The notes under the pieces are model-generated. The model had not been told where the DNA came from. It saw nothing but the letters and a program-made list of their open reading frames with translations, and did no database searches. A program made the translations under genes and the position numbers. Shown here piece after piece: positions 1 through 7,388 of a stretch of 20,463 nucleotides of DNA (position 1 is its first letter; the number at the start of each line of letters is the position of its first letter). The stretch is from Actinomycetes bacterium. GTDB lineage: Bacteria; Actinomycetota; Acidimicrobiia; Acidimicrobiales; RAAP-2. Where the stretch lies: the NCBI GenBank assembly GCA_021850345.1, contig JAJZMN010000065.1, forward strand, positions 1 to 20,463. The letters run 5' to 3'.

Positions 1-926
1 CGCGTCCAGGCGTTGACGATGCGGTCGACCTCGTCGCCGTTAAGCAGGTGCAGCACGCGCCTGATCGTCGACTCCTCGGGTGCGACGCGACGAGCCTGGG
101 ACGGCGAGTAGAAGCAGCCGAGGCGCTCGAGCGCCTCGGTGGGAAGCGAGCTGGCGACCTCGCCGATCGCGATCAGGCTCGTCGCGCCGCGGAAGGTGCC
201 AAGCGTCGCGATCGCAAGGATCTGCCCGACCTGGTGGCGGACACCGCGTCGGCTTCGTGGGTCGGGGATGGATCTGAACGCCTCGAGCAGCCCCGACAGG
301 TCGAGGCGGTTGAGGTCAGGGACGCGCACATTGCTCCTCTCTGTGATCGCCGGGTGGTCAAAGGGCAGGGCGAGCAGCCTCGTCGCGTCACGGCGAAGCG
401 CTCTCAGCCAGTACGCTTTCTGCCCTCCGTGGTGCACGAAGCGCCCGGCGCGGCGGGCGTAGCCGCTCGTGTAGCCCAACAGCGCGAAGTTCGAGGCCTG
501 ATAGCAGGTGCCGCGATGGCGCGAGGGGTCAGTGAAGGTCTCCACCGCGACGACCCCGTGCCCCCAGCGCCTCTCGAAGTCGGCCGAGAGGCGGTGCAGC
601 ACCCTGACGAGCACCTGTGAGGCGAGGTTCGGGCGGCGATAGGCCTCAAGGATCAGGAATCGCTGGTTGTTCGTCAGGTAGCGCAGGCGCCGGTAGCGCT
701 GGGGGTCGCTCCAGCCGAGCAGCTCCTCGCGGGCCGCGACGCAGAGCGCGGCCGAGCCGAAGCCGATGAGCGCGCACCACTGCTTGTCGAGGAGCGCGAC
801 GTAGCGCATCGTCTCGCCGACGAGGCCAGCGCCGAGCCAGTGCTCGGCCTGAAGCGTCTTATCAAAGCGCGCCCGCTCCTCGGCACGGATCGGGCGCACG
901 AGAAGGGAACGTTCTGGCGGCGGCAT
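1..926 (-). CDS. DUF4338 (DruA-like) / ISAs1-type transposase fusion protein, C-terminus cut by window edge
   Basis: An open frame starts at an ATG (924-926) and runs leftwards without a stop to the window edge, giving 308 visible residues. Residues 1 to about 195 resemble DUF4338, the domain found in the Druantia defence protein DruA: a YLTNNQRFLIL segment (83-93), an ALLGYTSGY-like block (148-156) and a GGQKAYWLRAL block (167-177). From about residue 208 the protein changes to the N-terminal associated domain of ISAs1/H-repeat transposases, with LLEAFRSIPDPRSRRGVRHQ (213-232) and a GTFRGATSLIAIGEVA stretch (243-258). The DDE catalytic domain would lie beyond position 1 and cannot be checked. 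The gene is 167 nt downstream of cobA on the same strand and is unrelated to B12. I infer a mobile-element protein, and no terminal repeats were identified. Family assignment is from motif recognition only. Confidence 0.75.
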   Translation of the reverse strand, partial: MPPPERSLLVRPIRAEERARFDKTLQAEHWLGAGLVGETMRYVALLDKQWCALIGFGSAALCVAAREELLGWSDPQRYRRLRYLTNNQRFLILEAYRRPNLASQVLVRVLHRLSADFERRWGHGVVAVETFTDPSRHRGTCYQASNFALLGYTSGYARRAGRFVHHGGQKAYWLRALRRDATRLLALPFDHPAITERSNVRVPDLNRLDLSGLLEAFRSIPDPRSRRGVRHQVGQILAIATLGTFRGATSLIAIGEVASSLPTEALERLGCFYSPSQARRVAPEESTIRRVLHLLNGDEVDRIVNAWT

Positions 927-1093
927 CGCAGGTCTTGTAGCACGTCGGCATGGCCGCGCGTCAGTACCGATGCATCAGGCCTGTTCAGGTAGGGTCCCTT
1001 GAAGACTTTGCCGAAGTCCTGGGAGACTCCTAAGCACAGGGCGCGGACCGAGGTCGAGTGCCCGAAGCGCCCGCCGACTCACTTGGCTGGGCT
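927..1093. other. Intergenic region between the cobA 3' end and the transposase-like gene
   Basis: These 167 nt hold no recognisable gene. They contain the 3' flank of the corrin-ring operon and the upstream region of the transposase-like gene. The only structure I see is an inverted repeat GGGCGC / GCGCCC (1039-1044 and 1067-1072) with a 22-nt loop and no T tract, so it is a poor candidate for an intrinsic terminator. An imperfect palindrome sits around 984-1003 (TTCAGG ... CCCTTGAA). One boundary of a mobile element should fall here if the transposase-like gene belongs to an intact insertion sequence, but no end could be fixed because the other end is outside the window. Confidence 0.4.
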
Positions 1094-1828
1094 TCAGGCC
1101 CCCGGCCCGTCGAGCGAGGTTGGTGTCCGCAGATCGAGCGCCGCGACCGGGCCGATGACGAAGGTTACCGGCGAGACGACCGGCTCGCCCCCGATTGCTT
1201 CGAGGGTGGACCGGTGGAGCTTCTCGGAGCCCGTCGTCGCGGCGTGGATCGCGACCGCGGGGGTCGCGGGAGGCAACCCCGCTCTCAGTAGGCGTTGGGC
1301 GATCCTGTCGATGCGGGCCGCACCCATCAGCACGACTATGGTGCCGCCCAGGGCGACGAGCGCGTCCCAGTAGCCGGACGGCGCGCCGTCGGGATCTTCG
1401 TGACCGGTGAGGACGGTGAACGACCGGACCGAGCCGCGAAGCGTGAGGGGGACGCCAGCGGCCGCCGGTGCCGCAAGTGCCGAGCTGATGCCGGGCACCA
1501 CCTCGAACACCACACCAGCGGCGAGGAGCGCCTCGGCCTCTTCGGCACCACGAGCGAAGACGAACGGATCACCGCCTTTCAGGCGGACGACGCACGCGTG
1601 ACTCCGCCCGTAGTCGACAAGGAGACCGTTGATCCTGGACTGCGGAACGGGGGCCGATCCCGGTGCCTTCCCGACGTCGACAAGCTCGGCGCTGCTCGTC
1701 GCGAGCTCCAGAAGTGGGCGGGCGAGCCGGTCGTAGACCACGACGTCGGCACGGCCGAGCAGTCGGGCACCGCGCACGCTGATTAGCTCGGGGTCGCCCG
1801 GCCCTGCACCGACGAGGTAGACGGTCAC
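1094..1828 (-). CDS. cobA: Uroporphyrinogen-III C-methyltransferase (SUMT), 244 aa
   Basis: Transfers two methyl groups from S-adenosylmethionine to uroporphyrinogen III (C2 and C7) to make precorrin-2, the branch point to siroheme and cobalamin. The N-terminus has the tetrapyrrole-methylase motif VGAGPGDPELISVRGA (6-21), followed by VVVYDRL (29-35) and the SUMT-typical GDPFVFARG block with a VVPGISSALAAPA segment further on. Length is normal for a stand-alone SUMT without a HemD or CysG extension. The GTG start at 1828 overlaps the cbiX stop in a GTGA tetranucleotide, which fixes the start. It is the last gene of the minus-strand operon, directly after the metal-inserting CbiX that uses its oxidised product. 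In cobalamin literature 'cobA' also names the adenosyltransferase; here it means SUMT. Confidence 0.93.
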   Translation of the reverse strand: MTVYLVGAGPGDPELISVRGARLLGRADVVVYDRLARPLLELATSSAELVDVGKAPGSAPVPQSRINGLLVDYGRSHACVVRLKGGDPFVFARGAEEAEALLAAGVVFEVVPGISSALAAPAAAGVPLTLRGSVRSFTVLTGHEDPDGAPSGYWDALVALGGTIVVLMGAARIDRIAQRLLRAGLPPATPAVAIHAATTGSEKLHRSTLEAIGGEPVVSPVTFVIGPVAALDLRTPTSLDGPGA

Positions 1829-2715
1829 GAAGCGCCATCTCCTCTGTGGTGGGAATGGTGATCGCCGCCGTGGCGATGCTCGGCAGCGAGATGGGAGTGT
1901 CCGCGGCCCCTCACTGATCCGACTCGCCCCTCCAGACCCGGGAACGGGCGACGATACGCACAGGCGTCGCAGTTCGGCGCGGTGCGCCCTCCGAGGGCCT
2001 CGTCGATCCGCTCGAGAACGAGGGTCGTCAGCTCGTCTCCGGTGCCGAGATACCCCGCGTCGTGCACCTCGATCCCGGTGGCCGCGCCGAAGCGTTGGTA
2101 GTCGTCGCGCATGCGCTCGAGCAGGACTCCGGTCGCGAGGAACCACGCGAACACGGCAACCCGCTCGGCGCCGAGTCGGCGCAACTGGTCGAGCGCGTCG
2201 GGAACGCTCGGCCAGGTAATCCCGGAAAAGCCCGAGACCGCTAGTCGAGTGCCGCTCATCTCCGCGAGCAGCCGGCTCACCCGGCACGCCTCGGCATTCG
2301 CGTCTGGATCCGAGGTTCCGCGTGAAAGGACGGCGAGCGGCAGTCCTCGCCCTCCGGCCTCGTCCAGCCGGCGCAGGCCGAGAGACAGCAGAGCGTGGTC
2401 GACCCCGAGCGGGCGAGCGTAGGTGATGCGGGCATCGGGGCGGCGCGCCCGCGCCTCGAGCACCAGGGCGGGGACGTCGGACTTCGTGTGGCCTGCGGCG
2501 TGCAGCATCAAAGGGACGACCACGATGTCCCGAGCGCCGGCCGCCAGGATCTCCTCCATCACCGCGGCCGCCGGCGGGTCGCAAAGCTCGAGGTAGCCGA
2601 ATCGGACGTCGCGGGCGGGTCGGGCCGCGTCGATCGAGCTCGCGAGCGCTGCCATCTCCGCTTGGCCGGCCGCCGAGCGCGAGCCGTGGGCGACGAGCAG
2701 GATCGCGTCAGGCAC
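1825..2715 (-). CDS. cbiX: Sirohydrochlorin cobaltochelatase CbiX, long two-domain form with CxxC and His-rich tail
   Basis: Inserts cobalt into sirohydrochlorin (factor II), the committing step of the cobalt-early route. With the start used here (GTG 2715, 296 aa) the likely metal-handling histidines are H10 in HGSR and H76 in the AGHTKSD segment of the first chelatase repeat. A second, degenerate repeat follows (about 125-235) with VFAWFLATGVLLERM. After it comes a CDAC motif (Cys249, Cys252) and a C-terminal tail (270-296) with eight histidines. Long CbiX proteins are known with an Fe-S-binding CxxC and a His-rich segment. GTG codons at 2736 and 2721 are also possible starts. I chose 2715 because it gives an 8-nt overlap with cobH (GTGCCTGA), the same octamer as at the cbiD-cobL junction. 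The stop overlaps cobA by 4 nt. Confidence 0.92.
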   Translation of the reverse strand: MPDAILLVAHGSRSAAGQAEMAALASSIDAARPARDVRFGYLELCDPPAAAVMEEILAAGARDIVVVPLMLHAAGHTKSDVPALVLEARARRPDARITYARPLGVDHALLSLGLRRLDEAGGRGLPLAVLSRGTSDPDANAEACRVSRLLAEMSGTRLAVSGFSGITWPSVPDALDQLRRLGAERVAVFAWFLATGVLLERMRDDYQRFGAATGIEVHDAGYLGTGDELTTLVLERIDEALGGRTAPNCDACAYRRPFPGLEGRVGSVRGRGHSHLAAEHRHGGDHHSHHRGDGAS

Positions 2716-3298
2716 GGTCACGGCCAAGAGCGGCACGGGCGAGTGCGTTGAGCACCGAAGTGGCCGCGGCCGACCCGCCCTTTTCGCCCACGTTGCTCAC
2801 AGCCGGCAGCCCACTTGCGCGCAGTCCGGCTTTGGCTTCGGCAGCGCCGACGAAGCCGACCGGCATGCCGATCACGAGGGTCGGGTCCAGCCGGCCGGCC
2901 GCCGCGAGCGCCACCACCTCGGCGAGGGCAGTCGGGGCACAGCCGACGACGAAGATCGCCCCCGCAGGGTGCGCCGTCGCGGCGAGCCGCATCGCTGCCG
3001 CGCTCCGGGTCGGCTGGGCACCGGTCTCTACCAGATCGAGGAAGCAGGCAACGGGGATCCCGGAGATGCCCGCTGCAACCATCTGCACGTCCGCGACGAC
3101 GGCGACCCCGCGCCGTAGGGCCATGACAGCAGCCTCGAGGGAGTCCTCGTCGAGGACCATCGAGCGGGCGAGGTCGAGATCCGCGGTCGCATGGGCGACC
3201 CGGGCGACCGCCGCTCGGCTGAGCGGGGGAAGGCCTGACAGGTCGATCCGCTCGGCGAGTATCCGGTAGCTCTCCTGCTCGATCGGGTGGACGTTCAC
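2708..3298 (-). CDS. cobH: Precorrin-8X / cobalt-precorrin-8 methylmutase, 196 aa
   Basis: Moves the methyl group from C11 to C12 of the corrin precursor, giving (cobalt-)hydrogenobyrinate/cobyrinate. The family appears complete: the N-terminal HPIEQESYRI (4-13), the HATAD segment with the presumed catalytic acid His36 (equivalent to the active-site His of characterised CobH), the VVADVQMVAAGI block, VVGCAPTAL and IGMPVGFVGAAEAK. Length is slightly under the usual ~210 aa but no motif is missing. The GTG start at 3298 shares a GTGA overlap with the ferredoxin stop, and the 3' end overlaps cbiX by 8 nt. It belongs to both B12 routes; cbiC is the name in the anaerobic pathway. Confidence 0.94.
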   Translation of the reverse strand: MNVHPIEQESYRILAERIDLSGLPPLSRAAVARVAHATADLDLARSMVLDEDSLEAAVMALRRGVAVVADVQMVAAGISGIPVACFLDLVETGAQPTRSAAAMRLAATAHPAGAIFVVGCAPTALAEVVALAAAGRLDPTLVIGMPVGFVGAAEAKAGLRASGLPAVSNVGEKGGSAAATSVLNALARAALGRDRA

Positions 3299-3468
3299 GC
3301 AGTTGTCTCCCTCGCGAAGGCATCTGTTGGGCAGATCTCGATACATGCCAGACAGTCCGTGCAGCGAGCTTCGTCCACGACGGGCCGCCCCGGCGCCGGC
3401 AGCAGCGCGCGCTCGGGACACGTCAAGAGGCACGCACCGCACGCGGTACAGCGCCCGAGCATGCTCAC
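3295..3468 (-). CDS. Small 2x[4Fe-4S] ferredoxin inside the corrin operon, 57 aa
   Basis: A 57-residue protein made almost entirely of two bacterial-type cluster motifs: CTACGACLLTCP (7-18) and CTDCLACIEICP (36-47), each C-x2-C-x2-C-x3-CP. It would carry two [4Fe-4S] clusters in the cytoplasm. Two starts are possible: GTG at 3468, forming the GTGA overlap seen at most junctions here, or ATG at 3462. I chose the GTG. It is coupled on both sides, to cbiG-cobJ upstream and cobH downstream (GTGA at 3298). No ferredoxin is a textbook step of the pathway. I infer electron supply to a ring-modifying step, the adjacent CbiG-CobJ ring contraction or a precorrin-6A reduction. That is unproven. Confidence 0.88.
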   Translation of the reverse strand: MSMLGRCTACGACLLTCPERALLPAPGRPVVDEARCTDCLACIEICPTDAFARETTA

Positions 3469-5126
3469 GGGCACGGCCGGTACCCCCTCGGCGTGACCAT
3501 GCGCCCGGCACATAGCTCGGTGGTCGTGGCGCCCACGATGACGCAGGTCGTCATCCCGACCATCGCCGGGTCGACCAGCGCGAGCGTTGTGCAGGTGACC
3601 GTTTGGGCGGGCCGGTAGGCGTCGGTGACCAGCCCGACGGGGGTGTGGGGGGCCCGGTATCCGCTCAGGATGTCCAGAGCCGCCGTGAGCTGCCAGGTAC
3701 GCGCGCCCGAGCGGGGGTTGTAGAGCGCGACGACGAGGTCGGCCCCGCCGGCCGCGTGCAGACGCCGCTCGATCACCTCCCAGGGCGTCAGGAGGTCGGA
3801 GAGGCTCACGACGGCGTGGTCGTGGCCGAGCGGAGCGCCGAGCAGCGAGGCGGCGGCGAGCGCGGCGGTGACTCCGGGCACGACCTCGACCTCGACGCCG
3901 GGTGCGACGTCCGCTGCGAGCTGGAGCACGAGCGAGGCCATCGCATACACGCCGGCGTCGCCCGAGCACACGAGGGCCACACGCCTGCCGGCAGCCGTCT
4001 CCTCGAGCGCCCGCCGGGCTCGGACGACCTCGTCCCCGATGGGCGATGGCTCGATGACCTGCGAGGCGCACAGCAGGTCGCCCACCTGCTCGAGGTAAGG
4101 GCGGTAACCGATCACGACTTCGGCAGCGCGAACCGCCGTAGTTGCGGCCATTGTCCGGTGCGCGGGCGCGCCGGGGCCGAGCCCTACGACTGACAGTCGC
4201 CCCGGTGGGCCGGCGCGCCGCGCGATCGCCACAGTGGCGCGGGCCGATTTGTGTTTGGGGACCGCGAGCGTGGCCGCGGTTCCCGCTGCCAGCAACGCGG
4301 CTGCCTCCGCGACGCTCGGCGTGCCGACGGACGCGGCGACCAACGCACTCGGGTGGGGCACGTGCACCTCCGCCAGCTCGGCTGCGGAGAAGTCGTGCAC
4401 CGGCAGCCCCAGGGCGACGACCGCGGGATGCGCACGGCGGCGGTCGATGGTCGCAACGAGCGCGACGCTCTCTCGCGCGAGGCCGGCCCCGGCGAGAACG
4501 GACTCGAGCAGCTCCGCCACCTCGGCGGGGTCCGCCTCGGACGAGCAGCCCACGCCCGCCACGAGCGACGCGGGTCGGAGCAGGGCGACTCCGGGACGCG
4601 TCAGGGCGGCGGTGTCGCTCACGACGACGCGCTCGGGGCCCGGTCCTGCAACGAGCGCGGCAGGTGCGGACCAGCCGGGGACGTCCACCTCGACAAGGGG
4701 GGCACGACCGGCGAGCAGTGCCGCCGTCACGCCCGCCACATCGCCAGCAGCGCTGTAGCCCGGAAACAGGTCGAGTGCCGCCGCCCCGACCGCGTCGGTG
4801 GCGGTCGTGACGACGGGCTCGGCGCCGAGCAACGCCGCCACCTCGAGTGCCAACGCGTTGGCGCCACCGAGGTGGCCCCCGCAGAGCGACACGACCCAGC
4901 GACCCGACTCGTCGACGCAGACCACGCCGGGATCGCGCCCCTTGGCACTCAGCAGTGGCGCGAGGATCCGCACGGCGGCTCCGGTGGCGAGCATGAGCAC
5001 GAGGCCGTCGACCTCGTTCCACAGGCCGCGAACGGTCTCGGCGATCGAGCCGTGGTACCGCTCGTAGGGAAGCCGGGCCGCGAGCTCGCGGCCGGCGTCG
5101 GTGGCCGAGACACAGACGATCCTCAC
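3465..5126 (-). CDS. cbiGH: CbiG-CobJ(CbiH) fusion: cobalt-precorrin-5A hydrolase + precorrin-3B C17-methyltransferase, 553 aa
   Basis: Two pathway enzymes in one chain. Residues 1 to about 305 are CbiG, which opens the ring lactone and releases the extruded two-carbon unit as acetaldehyde. Visible blocks are LMLATGAAVRILAPLL (44-59), SLCGGHLGGANALA (80-93), GVGCSS (191-196) and the family-end motif around 290-302. Residues 309-553 are CobJ/CbiH, which methylates C17 and drives ring contraction: VVGLGPG (313-319), CSGDAGVYAM (387-396), SLSDLLTPWE (441-450), YNPRS (469-473) and the terminal MVTPRGY (543-549). The GTG start at 5126 overlaps the cobL stop (GTGA), and the stop overlaps the ferredoxin start. 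The two activities are not consecutive (C17 methylation precedes lactone opening by one methylation), so the fusion may help handle intermediates. CbiG points to the cobalt-early route. Confidence 0.93.
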   Translation of the reverse strand: MRIVCVSATDAGRELAARLPYERYHGSIAETVRGLWNEVDGLVLMLATGAAVRILAPLLSAKGRDPGVVCVDESGRWVVSLCGGHLGGANALALEVAALLGAEPVVTTATDAVGAAALDLFPGYSAAGDVAGVTAALLAGRAPLVEVDVPGWSAPAALVAGPGPERVVVSDTAALTRPGVALLRPASLVAGVGCSSEADPAEVAELLESVLAGAGLARESVALVATIDRRRAHPAVVALGLPVHDFSAAELAEVHVPHPSALVAASVGTPSVAEAAALLAAGTAATLAVPKHKSARATVAIARRAGPPGRLSVVGLGPGAPAHRTMAATTAVRAAEVVIGYRPYLEQVGDLLCASQVIEPSPIGDEVVRARRALEETAAGRRVALVCSGDAGVYAMASLVLQLAADVAPGVEVEVVPGVTAALAAASLLGAPLGHDHAVVSLSDLLTPWEVIERRLHAAGGADLVVALYNPRSGARTWQLTAALDILSGYRAPHTPVGLVTDAYRPAQTVTCTTLALVDPAMVGMTTCVIVGATTTELCAGRMVTPRGYRPCP

Positions 5127-6301
5127 TCCTGCGGCCCCCAGACGACGAACACCGGGTTGTGGGCCACGAGACGGAGGCCACCGTCAGGGAGCCGTTCCCC
5201 GCGTGCCAGCGCCACCTGCACCAGGTTGCCGAGCCGTGAGGCCGCCGCGGTGGCCCGCTCCATGGCGGCGTACGTCGCGACGACCCGGCCCCCGGGCCCC
5301 AGCCGATCCAGCACGGCTTCGAGCACCGCGAGCCCGCCACCACCGACGAAGACTCGGTCGGGATCGGGCAGTCCCGCAAGCGCGGTCGGGGCCTCGCCGG
5401 TCAGTACCTGAACCGCCACGCCGTGGGCGGCCGTGTTGCGCCGGGCGCGTGCTGCTTCTTTGGGGTCCCGTTCGATCGCGTACACCGCAAGGCCGGGTGC
5501 GAGGGCCGCGGACTCGATGGCGATGCTGGCGCTTCCGGCACCGACATCCCAGAGCACGCCTACCGCGGGGAGTGCGAGCTTGGCGAGCGCGACGGCACGG
5601 ACCTCGGATTTGGTGATCATGCCGTTCGGGTGCTCGAAGGCGTCATCGGGTCGGCTCCAGGCGAGCGACGGCGTCGCAGCGACCGGCTCGCCGGCGACGA
5701 GGACGACGACCGAGCGCGGATCGAACGTGCCTGTCGCGAGACCGGCAAGATCGGTCTCGACCACCGACTCATCCTCGGCGCCGAGACGTGAGCACACCGC
5801 GACGCGTCGATGGCGACCTCCCGCGGCGAGCACGGCCTTGCCGAGCGCCTCGGGGGGGTTGTCGGGCGAGGTGAGCACTGCCGCCTTCGCGCTCCGGGCG
5901 GCGACCGACGCCGCAGCAGCGAGGGGGCGGCCGTGGGCGGACACGACTACGGCGTCGTCCCAGGGCATGCCGAGGCGCGCGAACGCGACGGCGACCGACG
6001 ACGGCGCGGGATGCACCTCGAGCTGCTCGCTGCCGAAGCGGGCGGCAAGCGGCCGCAGGATGCCGAAGAAGCCGGGATCGCCCGAGGCGAGCACACATGC
6101 TCGGCCGGGCTCGGCGTCGATCGCGTCGAGCGCGGCGTCAACGTCCGCGCCGACCACGACCGTGCGCACGCCGGCGGGTGCGAGGGCGAGGTGTCGGCGA
6201 CCGCCGACCACGAGGTCGGCCTCGGCGAGTGCTGCTGCTGGCCGCGGAGCGAGCGCGGCCCCGTCGGCGCTGAGGCCAACGACGACGATCTGCTCAGGCA
6301 C
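5123..6301 (-). CDS. cobL: Precorrin-6Y C5,15-methyltransferase (decarboxylating), CbiE-CbiT fusion, 392 aa
   Basis: Methylates C5 and C15 and decarboxylates the acetate side chain at C12. Residues 1 to about 205 are the CbiE-type methylase (VVVGLSADG 6-14, ASGDPGFFG 72-80, HPAPSSVAVAFARLGMPWDD 97-116). Residues from about 222 to 392 are the Rossmann-type CbiT methylase, with the entry motif NGMITKSEVRA (226-236), the SAM-binding glycine loop WDVGAGSASIAIE (251-263) and the end motif HNPVFVVWG (381-389). Length and domain order match fused CobL of high-GC bacteria. The GTG start at 6301 overlaps cbiD by 8 nt (GTGCCTGA), and the stop overlaps cbiG-cobJ by 4 nt. An upstream start is not available without a long intrusion into cbiD. 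Confidence 0.95.
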   Translation of the reverse strand: MPEQIVVVGLSADGAALAPRPAAALAEADLVVGGRRHLALAPAGVRTVVVGADVDAALDAIDAEPGRACVLASGDPGFFGILRPLAARFGSEQLEVHPAPSSVAVAFARLGMPWDDAVVVSAHGRPLAAAASVAARSAKAAVLTSPDNPPEALGKAVLAAGGRHRRVAVCSRLGAEDESVVETDLAGLATGTFDPRSVVVLVAGEPVAATPSLAWSRPDDAFEHPNGMITKSEVRAVALAKLALPAVGVLWDVGAGSASIAIESAALAPGLAVYAIERDPKEAARARRNTAAHGVAVQVLTGEAPTALAGLPDPDRVFVGGGGLAVLEAVLDRLGPGGRVVATYAAMERATAAASRLGNLVQVALARGERLPDGGLRLVAHNPVFVVWGPQE

Positions 6302-7388
6302 GGGCCACCGCGAGCGCTCCCTCGAAGTCGACCATGATCACCTCGACGGCGAGCGAGCCGCCTACGTGGGCGAGACACGCCGCTCGGGCGAGACGGCACA
6401 GCTCGACGAGCGGGGTCGTGCAGGACTCGGCGACGCACACTTCGAAGAAATGGCGTGCCGTGGCGGTGGCGGTGCCGGCGTCCACCACCACCGGTGGGGC
6501 GCCGGTCTCCCGGGCAACCTCGGCCAGCAGTTCGCCGTCGACCTCGGAGCGGTGGAAGTGGGTCATCATCACCCCGGCGGCGAGCTTGGCGATCTTGCCG
6601 GCCATGCCAACGAAGACCACCCGTTCGATCCCCCGCATGGCCGCGCGACGAAGCGCGATGCCGGTGAAGTCCCCGACTTCGACGAAGCACACGTCCGACA
6701 GCTCGGGTCGGAGCTGTCTCGCGGCACGTTCGGAGCGGTGGCCCGTAGCGAGTATGAGCGTGTCCGCCCCCTGCGCGGCGGCCACGTCGACCTGCTGAAC
6801 CACCGAGGCGCGATACGCCGCGGTCGAGAAGGGACGCACGATGCCCGTCGTGCCGAGCAGGGAGATCCCGCCGAGGATGCCGAGCCGGGAGTTGGTGGTC
6901 TGGGCTGCCATCTCCTCGCCATCCGGGACGACGAACGTGACGACGAGGGGGGTGTCTGTCACCTCGGTGAGCGCGGCGAGGATCATCCGCCTCGGCACCG
7001 GGTTGATGGCCGGGGCGCCCACAGGCAGGCCGAGCCCGGGCAAGGTGACCACCCCGACGCCGCGGCCTGCTCGCAACTCCGTGACGCCGCGGCCGGTCGC
7101 CACCTCGGCGGTGATGCGGGCCCCATGGGTGCAGTCCGGGTCGTCGCCCGCGTCCTTCACGACCACGCACCGCCACGGCGCCTCCGCCTCGACAGGGAAG
7201 GACACGCGCCGACCTCCGGGGAGCGCGACCTCGACCGCAACGGGGGGAGTGCCGGTGAGCAGACCCAGGGCCGCCGCCTTGGCCGCCGCGGACGCACAGG
7301 TGCCGGTCGTCCAGCCAGTGCGAAGCCCGCGGCGCCGAGCGGCGACCTCGGCGCTGAGCGGCGGCTCCGTGGTCCGCATCTTCCTCAC
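6294..7388 (-). CDS. cbiD: Cobalt-precorrin-5B C1-methyltransferase CbiD, 364 aa
   Basis: Methylates C1 of the contracted ring using SAM, the step done by CobF in the oxygen-dependent route. The signature RTGWTTGTCASAAAKAA lies at about residues 23-39. Other family blocks are NSRLGILGGISLLGTTGIVR, GHRSER, VGDFTG and GMAGKIAKLAAGVMMTHFHR. Length is normal. Start choice: GTG at 7388 makes the GTGA overlap with the cobM stop and is used here; ATG at 7379 would remove only three residues. The in-frame codons further upstream lie deep inside cobM and are rejected. CbiD is a marker of the anaerobic-type pathway, matching CbiX and CbiG in the same operon. Confidence 0.95.
   Translation of the reverse strand: MRKMRTTEPPLSAEVAARRRGLRTGWTTGTCASAAAKAAALGLLTGTPPVAVEVALPGGRRVSFPVEAEAPWRCVVVKDAGDDPDCTHGARITAEVATGRGVTELRAGRGVGVVTLPGLGLPVGAPAINPVPRRMILAALTEVTDTPLVVTFVVPDGEEMAAQTTNSRLGILGGISLLGTTGIVRPFSTAAYRASVVQQVDVAAAQGADTLILATGHRSERAARQLRPELSDVCFVEVGDFTGIALRRAAMRGIERVVFVGMAGKIAKLAAGVMMTHFHRSEVDGELLAEVARETGAPPVVVDAGTATATARHFFEVCVAESCTTPLVELCRLARAACLAHVGGSLAVEVIMVDFEGALAVARA

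Noticed and set aside
1039..1072. Intrinsic terminator after cobA
   Set aside because: The GGGCGC/GCGCCC inverted repeat has only 6 bp, a 22-nt loop and no T tract.
927..1093. Terminal inverted repeat of an insertion sequence
   Set aside because: An imperfect palindrome near 984-1003 is present, but the partner end is outside the window, so no repeat pair or target duplication can be shown.
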